Of a stretch of DNA of 64,000 bases, positions 35,601 to 47,184 are shown piece after piece; positions within the stretch are counted from its first letter, which is position 1; each line of letters begins with the position of its first letter. A program made the translations under genes and the position numbers. Source of the DNA: Oscheius onirici (Eukaryota > Nematoda > Chromadorea > Rhabditida > Rhabditidae). Below the pieces are notes generated by a model that was given only the letters and a program-made list of their open reading frames with translations, had not been told where the DNA came from and did not search any database. Location: positions 8,060,001 through 8,124,000 of the forward strand of contig OW051472.1 in assembly GCA_932521025.1 (NCBI GenBank), written 5' to 3'.

Positions 35601-36034
35601 TTTGATAAGTTTAAAAATGCACAGTTTCAGGATTACAAAGGAAAGGGATACGGAGAGATGTTGGTAAAATTCGCCATCCAGGAGGCATACACGTCGTGGC
35701 CCAGATTCGTGCTTGCTGCTCACGCACAAACTAGCTCTCTGGAACTCTACCGCAAACTTGGGTTTGTTCCTTTTTTTACCTTGAATATTCAAATTTCAGA
35801 GCTTTTGTCGTTGGTCCACGCTTTATGGAAGAAGAAATCGAACGCAGATCGATCACATTTCAATGCTATCGAGGAAGGAATACTGAGAAGGAAAAATGGA
35901 AGAAGAGAGAGTACGCCTTTTCAACAAAAGCCTCGGAATTCCCATTTCAGATTGATTCTGACAGAAGATCTGCAACAGTTCGCAAAGGCTCACAATGGCG
36001 AACTTTTCGACACGAAAGTCTTGCAAAAAGTTAG
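32653..36034 (+). CDS. GNAT-family N-acetyltransferase
   Basis: Predicted acetyltransferase. Exon 1 (32653-32773, directly after a TTTCCAG acceptor) encodes the acidic MVTDPEDNDHEEMEMSSS and ends QWKKYI. It joins in phase to the exon at 35377 to give KYILDQEEDAYQEL. The GNAT core follows: RIAVFVQEQGVPLECEF, GTCRLRP, LERVAILK, the acetyl-CoA loop KGKGYGEMLVKF, LAAHAQTSSLELYRKLG and VVGPRFMEEEIE. The C-terminal end is uncertain: the frame stays open to 36034 but already overlaps the first exon of KDM8 from 35896. The 2.6-kb intron 32774-35376 is far longer than its neighbours and contains the antisense PKI gene. Linking exon 1 across this intron is inference. Confidence 0.7.
32962..34682 (-). 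CDS. cAMP-dependent protein kinase inhibitor (PKI)
   Basis: Small heat-stable inhibitor of the PKA catalytic subunit. Three exons, 34682-34593 (90 bp), 34004-33905 (100 bp) and 32993-32962 (32 bp), join in phase to a 73-residue protein, the usual PKI length. Exon 1 encodes MGELETEPDALQMF followed by AASGRMGRRNALPEIE. This contains the complete pseudosubstrate site: Phe at P-11, Arg at P-6, Arg-Arg at P-3/P-2, Asn, and Ala in place of the phosphorylated Ser. Exon 2 has VQINDPDAAKLADRLSDM, a leucine-rich stretch where PKI carries its nuclear export signal. The tail is Ser/Thr/Gln-rich (NDQPSTSKAQSATS). It lies antisense inside the first intron of the GNAT gene and was missed by simple ORF calling because the exons are short. 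Confidence 0.85.
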
Positions 36035-38640
36035 AATGATTGCAGAAAGTATCGAGGTTTTCCAATAGTGTCATTTAAGAAAACTACTTATTTCAGTCTG
36101 CTCGAATAGTTTCTCCAATGAACATTATCCATGAGATAGACTACAATAAGAGCAAGTTTGGACTCGTTTACAATACTCTTCGGCTCCTTGTGAGCCGAGC
36201 ATTTGCCGTAGATGAAGACTATTTTGATGGTAAGCAAAGTCTGTTCAAAAAAAGAACGCAACAGTAACCCATAAATATTTCACTTCGAGAGCCACAAACC
36301 CCTGATTTTCAGGGTAAAGTTAAAAAAAAAGATAAAGTTTACCCCGTAATCAACGCCACAGCAAGCTCAATTGCGTGCGGGTTTAATCTAAAAGCCAGAG
36401 AAATCAGTCTTACGTTCTATAATCTGGACAGGTGCCAAGTCTGACTCCAAGAAGGCATTATCTTCGCAGCATGCTACTACCAATTTACCGACCTCGGGAG
36501 GATGGATGCCTTGGTTGGGCAGAAGCGGTTTGAACTTGGGACCTTTAGATTGACGCTGGCGCCTCCTACCACTGCGTCATCTCGCTTCTTTCAAGTTAAA
36601 CTGCAACAATTCAAACCGACTGCTTGATTTTCTCAACGGTGAATTGCCGCGCTTCAGGGGTTTGTGGTTCTCGAAGCGAACTATTTATGGGTTACTGTTG
36701 CGTTCTTTTTTTTTGAGAGACTTTAATGGCTAGCTCATTTTTTCCAACTTACCTTTTTTATTTTCCACATCTCTGATTTCAGAACACGAACCGTCCATAC
36801 GACGGGCCTATGAAGAAGTACGTAAGCTGGCAGATCACAAGTTGAACGTGGGAAATTATGCGGAAATTGACGATCACTGGAGATTACTGTATGCTGCTGC
36901 CGATATCACAGGATCCGTCTTCTTCTTTCCGAACAACGAGTCGCGTAGCAAACTGTCCACGGAAAACAGCTACCGAGAGGTCAGATGGCTCTCCTTTTGC
37001 TCCTCTTATGGTAAACAACCAAAATGAGACAGTTTCTTCTTAAAACTTCGCGATTTTCGGCTTAAAATCTCAATTTGATGAATTGCTTGTGCGTACACAA
37101 ACAAATACTTCCCCAGAGAGCTAATACCTTGGCTTGTTTTTAGCTATCTCTCAAGGCGTTGGACAGCTCCGTGCTCAAAGGAAAGCACATTTTCACCAAA
37201 AAATGGTTAATAGATCGAGTGAATGTTCTCAAGGAGACTCTACCACCTCCGCCTCCGTTTTCTCATCCCTACAAAGTAACATTTTAAAGTGTCCAAAAGT
37301 AGTTTCCTTTAGGAATCTGATCCAATCCCTCCACCTCTACCAAACTCTGTTCCTGTCGACTCTATTGATTTCAATGATTTCGATACTGAGGAGGAATTTA
37401 CCAGTTTCGTCTACCACAATGTTCTTAAAGGAGAGAAGCCCGTACTTTTAAAGAACTTCTTCGCCGACAATCAGACCTTTGAAAAGTGGAGGTGAACTTC
37501 CTTCTTTTTGTCTGCAAAGAAAAAGAATTTTAGCCATTCACATCTGAATGAACTGTTAGCTTACCGAAGTTTGCCCGTAGAAGTCGGATTCAAGTACACG
37601 GATGATCGCTGGACGCAGATCATTTGCACGGGGCAGGAGTTCTTCGAGATGATGGCTAATCCCTCAAAGGTACCTTCTTTTGGCTCGTTTTCAGTTTAGC
37701 GGTCCTTTGAAAAAGAGCGGTCCCGAATTGTTCTGAAAGTTTTCATGTCTGCGTCTTTATAGAATGTTGCAAAAGTCCGGAACATAACATAGTCGATGCT
37801 CGAATTGTTCCTTTCTAGAGGCCGTAATTTCTTTTTTTCATTTCCCCAAATCTGAAATTGAGTCATCCTTTTAACTTATTTGTGACTAAGAAGTTTCAGG
37901 AAGGACCAGCATATATGGCGCAATACGGCCTTCAAAATTCAATTCCCGAATTAGCCGATATGATTGACACTCCCGAGTTTGTTCGGATTTTTGCAAAGCG
38001 ATCGGTAGGATTTCTGTCAAAAGCTGCAACTTGTCGTCTTTAGGCGATAGAAATCAACCTATGGATCGGTCCTGAAGGCACCGTTTCGCCCCTTCATCGA
38101 GATCCTAAAGACAACGTCTTCTGTCAGGTTCGTTTCATCTATTATTCGTTCCATAACGATTTCTTTTTCCAGCAAGTTGGTACAAAATTTGTTCGACTAA
38201 TCAGTCCAGAAGACGAGGACGAACTCGATTACCATACAAATAAAATTCTCAAAAACACTAGTTCGGTATATTTTTTTCCTCTTTTCATGAAAAAGCTTTT
38301 TTTTCAGTTAGACGTCGAAAATCCTGATCTCAACGTACATCCCGACTTTTCGGAAGTGACCTGTTACGATACTCTGGTACATCCAGGAGACGGTCTTTTC
38401 ATTCCACGCCAGTGGTATCACCATGTCCGTGCTTTATCTCCTTCCACCTCGATCAACTATTGGCTTCCGATACTTCGCTCCGACGGCAGTGTTATGGACA
38501 GGACGTCTACTCCTGTCTTCGGAAGCGATATCGATTACTGGTCATTACCAAAAGAAGAAGAAGAAGCGATGGAGGACGAAGAGGAAGCTATGGAGAACGA
38601 AGAAAAACCCCGCGATTCGGAACCAGAACAAGTAGAATAA
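35896..38640 (+). CDS. KDM8: KDM8/JMJD5 JmjC-domain hydroxylase
   Basis: Fe(II)/2-oxoglutarate oxygenase. A short first exon (MEEER from 35896) splices to LILTEDLQQFAKAHNGELFD. The N-terminal helical half has FGLVYNTLRLLVSRAFAV and WRLLYAAADITGS. The JmjC half has PVLLKNFFADNQTFEKW, VEVGFKYTDDRW, INLWIGPEGTVSPLHRDPKD with the iron-binding His and Asp, QQVGTKFVRLISPE and HPGDGLFIPRQWYHHVRAL with the second His. It ends in a Glu-rich tail at 38638-38640, where the stop overlaps an AATAAA signal (38636-38641). The known family role is arginyl hydroxylation and a link to chromosome segregation. One intron (36230-36782) carries an inverted-repeat element. Confidence 0.93.
36247..36714. mobile_element. 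468-bp inverted-repeat element in a KDM8 intron
   Basis: Arms of about 59 bp: AAAAAAAGAACGCAACAGTA at 36247, running through ACCCATAAATA and CCACAAACCCCTGA, is mirrored by the reverse complement ending at 36714 with few mismatches. The internal region has no open frame with a recognisable protein. Non-autonomous DNA element; superfamily not assigned because the A-tract ends hide any target duplication. Confidence 0.85.
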
Positions 38641-38735
38641 ATCTGTGAGTTTGTCAGTCGTTTTTCCCGCCCAAAAAAAGGTAAAACAGTAGGTTCATTA
38701 TCCAAAGATATTCCTCTCTAGCTTGATTCTTACAG

Positions 38736-39602
<867 letters not shown>

Positions 39603-40214
39603 TTCTTCTCGTCTTCTGAAAAGAAAAGTAAAAATTGTCAGATGGTGAGAAAGAAGAAAGTTTGTTGGTCCATCAAGTTCAAAAGTTCAACGCGGAGACC
39701 GTGTGATAGCATTATTTTTGTAGCAAAACAGTCTATTAGACAACGGGGTCAAACATGAGATCCAGCAAAAGCCGTGTGGAATCGAGGGCTCTCGAGAATT
39801 TTTTTTGTGGCGCCGAGGTTTACAACGTAACGAGGAGGGGATAGAGAGAGCATGGAACTCTTTTATAGACGGAAAGGCCGATTATGACGAGCCAAAAGGC
39901 GCAACCTGTCCAGTGAATTTCAAAAGAGTCTGACACGCATTTGGATTTATGGGGAAATAAGTTGTATTTTGTTTGCATCTATCGCAATATCAACAATTGA
40001 GCTGTTCTTTGGTCAAAACAAGATGGGACAGCTGCTTTGGATAGAAAAACAACCCCAAGACTACGGGAACTGGCGCTTCGGATCAATGGCGTCCCCCGGC
40101 CAACCTAGGAGTAATTGCTCTGCAATATCGTTTGCGAAATCCAAACTCATAACTTTCAGAATTAGAAAAAAAACTATAAAAATATAGAAAAGCAATTAAA
40201 AAAATTAGTACTAG
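39603..40214. other. Divergent promoter region, no gene seen
   Basis: 612 bp between the minus-strand adenylate kinase and a plus-strand small gene. No coding signal found. Confidence 0.4.
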
Positions 40215-40442
40215 ATGGACACGACAAGCGGAGTGACGTCGGATCTGCGAAGTCTCGTCTCGAGGACCATCGACTGGACAGCCGTCGGCAGCAACAGCAG
40301 CAGAATTTCCGTCTCGACAGCCGACTCTTCCGGAGACATTCTACTCAACAGGATCGCCTACGCCATGGCCAACCAAGTGACCGACAAGATTCTGGCCAAA
40401 GTCTATCCCGAAGAAGAGTCTTCGTCGACTCAACAGCAGTAG
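40215..40442 (+). CDS. Small single-exon hypothetical protein
   Basis: 75 codons with a GC-rich, codon-biased composition unlike its AT-rich flanks. It reads MDTTSGVTSDLRSLVSR, then SVSTADSSGDILLNRIAYAM and ILAKVYPEEESSSTQQQ. No signal peptide or membrane segment. Not recognised. The composition contrast is the main reason for believing it. Confidence 0.5.
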   Translation: MDTTSGVTSDLRSLVSRTIDWTAVGSNSSRISVSTADSSGDILLNRIAYAMANQVTDKILAKVYPEEESSSTQQQ

Positions 40443-40720
40443 TTCAGATGAAATGTTCAAATATTTCTCTTTTTCTGTGTCAATAATAGTACAACATCTC
40501 TATTTTGATGCGTCGAAACAGCTGGATGCCGAGGATGATCGCTGCCGACTGGAAAGCTGTTATTTGAAGCCGAAAAGAGGACTTACCTCGAGGAAGAAAA
40601 GGACGAAAAGAAGACCGAAAATGGCTGAGAAATGTAGTCGATTACGGTAGAACATGTGAACAATACAGCCCTGAAAAGAGCTTTCTCCTGCTGGACTCAC
40701 AGAAATACCACTTGACAATA

Positions 40721-42061
40721 TCAATAGAGGTCGTCGTCGGTGGTGATGGAATCACACAGCCAAAAGCCGAAAATGATGCCGAAAGCCTGTACAAAACGAC
40801 ATAAAATAAGCATTTTGGAGAGGGAAAACCTGAAGGAAAGCGACCATGACAAGAGCCCACGATACGAGAGCAAAATGGGAGATGACTTCGTGGAAAGACT
40901 CGGCTACTTTTTCATAACAGCCCTACAACACGACACAGTTTCGGCTCGAGCGAAAAGACTCACATCTCCAAAACGACTAATCACGGGACAGAATCGAAGA
41001 AGACGACCATGTTCGTCGGGAGGACAACAGGCCGGCGGGAAAGGATGTTTCCCTCTGGTCATGACAAACCAGCCCGATTCGTTGAACTCTCCCATTTTGG
41101 AATCGACGCCACAACAAGACTTCTGAAACTCTGTTGGATTTTTGGTCGGGAACTCTTTACTTCTTGCATAATCTTGTCCCAGGCTGCTTTGACCAGCTGA
41201 CCGCCGTCGTCCTCTTTCTTCCCAATGTCTGTGCCGTTGTACATTTTGAGGGAAGATTTTAGTATTTCTCGGAAGTCATTTTCAAACTGAGAATCGTGAT
41301 TTTGTACACTATTTATCTTACCATGTTACTGTGCATCGCGGCATAGATTCCAGCGGCGATTTCGATAGCTAGAATGACCATCAAACAAGTTGCGTACTGA
41401 ATTCAGATCGTTTCCTTTCAAATGACGTGAACTCACACAACAAAGAAGTGGTCGCCATTCCTTCGCGGCTCCACAGCAACCGAGGAAGGCAACGACGATG
41501 ACTACAATTCCGCCTCCCAGAAGCAGATGACCGATCTGTCTGACGGCCGTTGGCTTCGTTGCCTGAAATCTTTTATTTACAATGGTCCATAACATTGTTT
41601 TTTTCTATCCAGGCTAAACTCTGAATATCTTTTCGGCGGTTCCGATTCAGGTAAAAACTGCAGCATAAGCGACAGTCAACTGTCTTCGAGGTGTCAACAT
41701 TTCTGTAGCTCTCCTTGTACTTGTTCCAGGCGCAGAATGACCAATTTCTGATTATGTTTTTCTCCAAATCTAAAAAAAATTGGAAAGACTCACCAGGTCA
41801 CGGAGCCCGGCATTATCCTCATAACCTGCGACCTGAGCCGTCGCTGTGCTGAGGTTATCAATAGCATACTTGTCCAAGATGAGCCAGGAGCCGATTCCGA
41901 CACAGACCAGACCGCAGATCTGGAAGTTTCCTCATTTAATTTAGAGTCGGGTTACTCGTACTCGTGCCCGTCAAACATGACTTCTGGTGACTTACCAAAA
42001 ATATCAAATTGAAGAGGGTCAGAGTGAGTTTGAGGGCTCTGGCTGTACAGCTGAGAGGCAT
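40721..42061 (-). CDS. Tetraspanin
   Basis: Four-span membrane organiser. It starts MPLSCTARALKLTLTLFNLI at 42061. TM1 (IFLICGLVCVGIGSWLIL) is followed by a short first loop, TM2 with the family's GCCGA motif (VVAFLGCCGAAKEWRPLLCC), TM3 (MVILAIEIAAGIYA) and a large extracellular loop with KSCCG, PPACCPPDEH and GCYE-type cysteines. TM4 and a short tail (FGIIFGFWLCDSITTDDDLY) end at 40721-40723. The CCG motif and three further loop cysteines define the family. The stretch about 41565-41797 is taken as an intron. The paralogue is not identified. Confidence 0.88.
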
Positions 42062-42625
42062 TGTCACCGCATTTTCTGGAAGAAGAATTGCTCGAGTTCA
42101 AGAATCCGCCCGCGAGAAAACGAATCAATCAGTCAAAAATGTCGGGATGTCAACAGACGGAGGTTAGTCTCTTCATCAATTGGACATCCATCCAATATTA
42201 ACCAGTTTTTGGGGTTACTTTTCAGAAAAGAATGTAAAAAGAATTATCGTAAAAAAGGCATGTTAAAAACTTGAAGGAATCTAAATGAGGATCGTGTTAT
42301 TGATGTGAACCGATGGGATTGTTGTGTAAAAGAGGGAGACGAGTAGAGTAGACAGCCGTGAGGGCGGCTGCCGAGGACAAGCCGAGAGAAGAACAAGAGA
42401 AACCCAATCGCCTGGTAGTATCCCCTAAACTGGCTGACGCCTCCCGGAGGCGACTAAAAACCGAATTAGTGCCCGCAACATGCCCACCAAATGAGCCACT
42501 GGGTCACGCACTCTCAGCTCCACTTCAAAACGGCTGTCCATTATAAAACTTTTTATTTTATTTGCCCATAGTTTGACTAGTAAAAAAAATCCGTAAATCC
42601 CGCCGGTTAGTTATTATGTACAGGT

Positions 42626-44912
42626 TCAGCGCTGGGCCTCGTTAATAATTTGGAGGATGCGAATGAAAAGATTGATAATATCCATATAGAGGGTGATACA
42701 GGCCAGGATATAATCTTCGGGACTAAGATGGTGCATGATCATGTCCAGATCGATGACAAGCAAGAAACAGAATACGGCTGCACCGAACACGTTGATTAGG
42801 AAGTTGAAGGCCGAGGAGACGAAGAACACTTGGAGAATGCTGGCCATCAGAAGAATTCCGACGAGACTAAACAATGTTTAGGTTAAACAAGGTTTGATTG
42901 AAAATGCACCTGAATCCCATAGCATAGCTCTTGACAAAGTCTCTCTTCGACTGAAGAGTATACAGAAAGAGAGAGAAGACGATCACCGACGTCAGGACGA
43001 CCGCCTCGATAATGACTTGAAGTTCGAACAGCGACACTGAAACACGTTTAGTTAGAACAATAAAACTTTTAAACATACCGACGCATCCAAGAGTCAGAGC
43101 CTGGACTGTGGTGAAGCTACACAGAAGAATGTAGTTGAGAGGTACATTTCGGGCGTGGAAGTGCATGGCCACCAGAAGTCCCATCGAGGCCAGCAGGGAG
43201 GGGAAAACGACCCATGATCTGAAACGTTAGCTCCATTAGCTCTTTTCTAATGCGTCTCTTCCTGTCCAATGTCAACGAGACCCACTCTTCCCTCGTTTCT
43301 CCAAGTTAGAAGCACGTAAAGCCCTAATCCAGTTTCTGTTTCCTATAATTGAAGAGCGCCTGAAGGGGGATTACTCTGACTTATTTGGGCCCTATCAGCT
43401 GCTTTTTCGTTTAATGCCGTGCCATCAGCGATATCGCATGCCTTTACGGAATATTCAAGCATATGGATCCAGAGCAATAAGGTTCCAGACATTCGTGCCG
43501 CCCGAAACACTTCTTGACAGATGTTTTCAATCTTCTTGATTTGGTTTGCCTTTTTTTTTTCATTTTAGACCATTATGCGATCAGCTAAAGTGGGAGTAGC
43601 TCGACAGATTGAGAAGCGGGATGGGAAGCCGACGACAGGAAGAAAGACGTCCACTTCGTCTAGAGGAACTTTGCCATCCGTTCGAAGTATGGAAGACAAG
43701 GACAAAGAGACTAGCTACACGCGAAAAGAACTCAAAGAGTACCGACAACTTTTTTCAATGTTCGACACGGATGGTTCCGGGGTTTTTCTCTTATAAAACA
43801 CTGTGAATTTGACCCATTACAGGCTATTGGAAATGAGGAGTTGAAGCAGGCCATGCTCAGCATTGGGATGCATGCGAACGAGTCAGAAATTGACAATGTT
43901 ATTCGGGAGGTAGACGCTGACGGGAACGGAGAGATTGGTGAGTTTATTTTTGATTGAAAAGTCGATTATTTTTTTTAAGATTTCGATGAGGCAAGTTTTG
44001 TTCAGTCATAACTCAATCGCTTTAGTTTTGTGCCTGCATGAAAAAGTCGCAAAATATTGTGAAAAGCAGCAATGAAGAGCTGATCAAAGAATGTTTTGAC
44101 ATTTTCGATCAGGACAGAAACGGCATAATTACCGAGGAAGAGTTCAAGGTTTGACAATTACCAGACGCTTCAGATTGTTCAGTATATTGCAAAAGAGTTT
44201 GGTGACTTCAATGACGAGTTGGCCGAAAAGGTTTTCCGCGAATTGGATGTTTCTGCCAACGGACATCTTTCAATGGATCAATTCTCAACAATTGTCGAAG
44301 ACTATTTGCTCTCGGATCCTCTAACCAAAAACGAGGATCAGCTGGTGAGTTCGCTACTGTAATTATTCTAAAAACTGTTTCAGCTGTTACGCAGTCAACA
44401 GAAGAAAGAGGAAGACAAAGATATTCCAGCTACAGTTACTTTTCAGTTCGACGAAGAAACGGAAGACACTGCTCTTTGAACCCATTTTACTTATTTTAGA
44501 TAAACAAGTAAAACTTACTGCTGATGAATAAAGTCCTTGGTTCCGGGAGCAGAGTAGAGAGCGGTACAGATCTGAAGAAAACGCTCGTTTTTGGATCAAA
44601 ATAAAATAAATTACGGCTGTTGTCAAAACGATTTGGAAGCTGAGAATTCCGAAGACTTTGCGAAGAAAGGCCAGACGAATGGATACTTTCTCTCCGGCTA
44701 CACTTCCCATCTTAGCGCTCATATTTCTTCCAATCATGTCACGAGGCCACATCTGCGGTGCAGATTGACTAAATTTATGTTAAAAACAATAAAAACGAAT
44801 AAAAAAACCTCGAGGAAGTGGAACGAACATGACTGTCGTCGTCGCTGTCCTCGGCTTGAAGAAGACCAACTTCTGCGTCATCGTGACGACGACTGAAGCC
44901 CAGAGTCGTCAT
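42626..44912 (-). CDS. TMBIM4: TMBIM4-type Bax-inhibitor/Lifeguard protein
   Basis: Multi-span calcium-leak and anti-apoptosis protein of the TMBIM family. Exon 1 (44912) encodes an acidic N-terminus ([15 protein letters not shown]). Then come [89 protein letters not shown] and the C-terminal helices with [20 protein letters not shown] and [20 protein letters not shown], ending NEAQR. The D-x-D-M-I-M and L-Y-x-D-I-I-N-L-F motifs are diagnostic; the short N-terminus suggests TMBIM4. The intron between about 44520 and 43221 (phase consistent) contains a complete EF-hand gene on the other strand. Confidence 0.88.
43575..44479 (+). CDS. Calmodulin/centrin-like EF-hand protein
   Basis: Calcium sensor of about 240 residues with a basic N-terminal extension ([17 protein letters not shown]) before four EF-hands. 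EF1 loop DTDGSGAIGNEE (split by an intron after SG) and EF2 loop [12 protein letters not shown] are canonical. EF3 loop [12 protein letters not shown] is good. EF4 loop [12 protein letters not shown] lacks the acidic residue at position 3 and has Asp in place of the final Glu, so it may be weak. A C-terminal extension ([20 protein letters not shown]) ends TAL at 44479. It could be a calmodulin-like protein or a divergent centrin. An ATTTTAG acceptor lies 6 bp before the ATG. The whole gene lies in a TMBIM4 intron. Confidence 0.85.
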
Positions 44913-45253
44913 TCCCCGACTCTAAAAAGAGAAATAGAAAAACGGGTGATACGAAGTGGAGTGAGAAAGGAAATTGTGGCCGTTTTGCAATTCAGCGACA
45001 CAGCCGGTGACGCCGTACGATCAATAACACGCCCAGCTGAGAGTCTGCCCTACCACAGTTCCACCTCACCAACAGGTTTCCATAGAGATAAAATCATGGA
45101 AATCCGGACAAAAACTGAAGGTAATCAGCCAATGTAAAGAGGTTTTATTGGAAAGTGAAATAAGTTGGACTGTTTGGATACATAAAAATGAGAAACACAT
45201 CAAAGCACAAGATATAAATAGAGAGATCAACTTGGATAGAGAACAAACGGTAC
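44913..45253. other. No gene seen
   Basis: 341 bp between the TMBIM4 start and the 3' end of the next minus-strand gene. Presumed promoter and 3' untranslated sequence. Confidence 0.4.
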
Positions 45254-46578
45254 TTATTCGTCCTCGTCGTCAGCAGATTCGGCATAAAGGACACGACGGA
45301 CAGCTGGACGGTGCGACTTTCTTGCCGGCTCAGATTTGGGCGTATCAATGGCGGCAACTTGTCTCATGGCACTGTTGCCCATTTCTGGAATATATGCAGT
45401 TTTGTAGCGAAGAGATAGAAAACTAACTTTGTGCATCCCGTTCTGAAATGTTGATTGGAGGTGGAGACGGCTCTCTGCGAGGAGGGAATAATTTTTCCTG
45501 GTCGATTACCGATCCGAGAGGCAGACGTTTCAGTTCTTCTGGCGAGAATCTAAAGCATCTTTTGCAAGAGAAACAAAGATGACAAACTTTTTGTAGTAGT
45601 GTTGGTACTGTCCCATAAGTAAACCGACAGGATACGGGCCAACGCGCGTAATATGAGGCGGCAACTTTTTCCACTTGTTGGTCGAAGACTGGATGATCTG
45701 AAACAGAAAGTTACGATTTATAAGGATAAAACTACAGAAGTCTGAACATCCCAAAAATGTCTTCTTTCGGCTGTTTTTGTTTGCTGCAAATCTTTGTTGA
45801 ACTCGGATGCACTCTTCAAAGCCTTTTCTCTCAATTCGGCGAGCTTCTTAGAGTCGTTTTTGATCTGAATTTTTTGGTTGGATTGGGCAAAGAAGAAATT
45901 TATTACGGATTCCATCTCTTTTGCCTGTTCCGCCATAAGTTTCTTCAGGCGCTCGCTGGCTACTCGTTGATATTCTTGGTAAATAGCCGGATATTCTGAT
46001 GCCATCAAATCGTGTATCTCGATCGAGCGCATGGCGCAAAGATCTCGCATATCTGAAAAATAGGCATTGAAGAAAAAAGAACATACGTGTTTCGCTCATG
46101 ATCGTTTGAATTTTGTGGACCGTAATCAAAAAATCTCGTTCCTCCATCTCGATTTTACGACGACTCAAATCCGGAAATTTCCTCGAGAATGATTTTATGT
46201 CTAGCAGCTCTCCCACTTGTTCCTGTAAAACTTTAAAAAAGCAGACAAAACTAACAAACCTGTAAAAACCATTTTTCATTACTTTTAGGCGGCCATTCGT
46301 ATTCTATGACATCTTTGGCCTCTACTGGAATGTGAAGCGTGTCGTCGGCCATAAACATCGGGTTTCGTCTTTGTTGCGATTGCGTGGATACCGCTATAAC
46401 TTTTTCGATAGAACGAAGAAAAAAGCCTACAAGGAGTAACAGGAGCGGGAGTATCTTGGGCAAAAGTGACGCTGTCGGCCGAACTCATGCTATCCTCTTG
46501 GACGATGCTGTCTTCCAGAACGATGCTATCCTCCAGGACAATGCTGTCTTCTTGAATTATGCTGTCATCGCCTTCCAT
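45254..46578 (-). CDS. PHF10-type SAY-domain protein without PHD fingers
   Basis: Subunit type of the PBAF chromatin remodeller. It starts MEGDDSIIQEDSIVLEDSIV at 46578, an acidic N-terminus with the unit EDSIVL(Q) repeated about five times. After a Thr/Pro-rich part (QDTPAPVTPSVSTQSQQRR) comes the SAY domain: VEAKDVIEYEWPPKSNEKWF, EQVGELLDIKSFSRKFPDL, MRDLCAMRSIEIHDLMASEY, then EFNKDLQQTKTAERRHFWDV and YPVGLLMGQYQHYYKKFSPE. The order and motifs match PHF10/SAYP. It ends RRVLYAESADDEDE at 45254. The two C-terminal PHD fingers of PHF10 are absent and no PHD-like exon follows before the neighbouring gene. Confidence 0.8.
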
Positions 46579-47184
46579 TATGCGCTGAACAAAAAATTAT
46601 TGAAGCTATTTGATAAAGCTGAATTGACAAGGAACATGTGAAAGGTTTGAACGATTGTAGCTAGATTTCTGACGCAAAATTGCGGAGAAATACGTGTTTG
46701 CGGAGAAATATGACAAAAAATATGTTCAAGGCTGGACCCCTCGAGTAGTAGTCAGCGATATCTGGTTATCTATGAGGGAGGTGGTAATAAACTTAATGCT
46801 AGAAAGAAGACTAAAGCGTGAAGGGAAGAAAATAATTGAAAGGGGGTCACATTTTAAAAGTGACCGAAGCTGCTGCGTAGTTTTTTACGGTGTAGACCGG
46901 ACGGAACGGACACGCTTGGCCTGACACATAGTGGAAGAAAAGATACAAAAAAAAAACCGGAAATCCGGACAGAAAAAGCTAAAAATTGGAAAAAAAAAAC
47001 AAAATTTGAACTCAAAATTTCGCCCGCGGTAGCGTTGGTCCCGCCACGTAAAAACCGGGCCGGCCATCCTTGCTTCCTCACATCTAGTAAGAATTTTTTT
47101 GCCAGCTACCATTTCTTAACAAAACATGCACTTTCTGCTGCTCTTCTTGTTCTGTTTATACTGATTTGACTTTTTTTCAGCAGG
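46579..47184. other. Divergent spacer, no gene seen
   Basis: 606 bp between the PHF10-like and borealin-like genes, with long A tracts. No coding signal. Confidence 0.4.

Noticed and set aside
42358..42546. 62-codon plus-strand frame between tetraspanin and TMBIM4
   Set aside because: No domain, and the composition reads as spacer. It could be part of an untranslated region.
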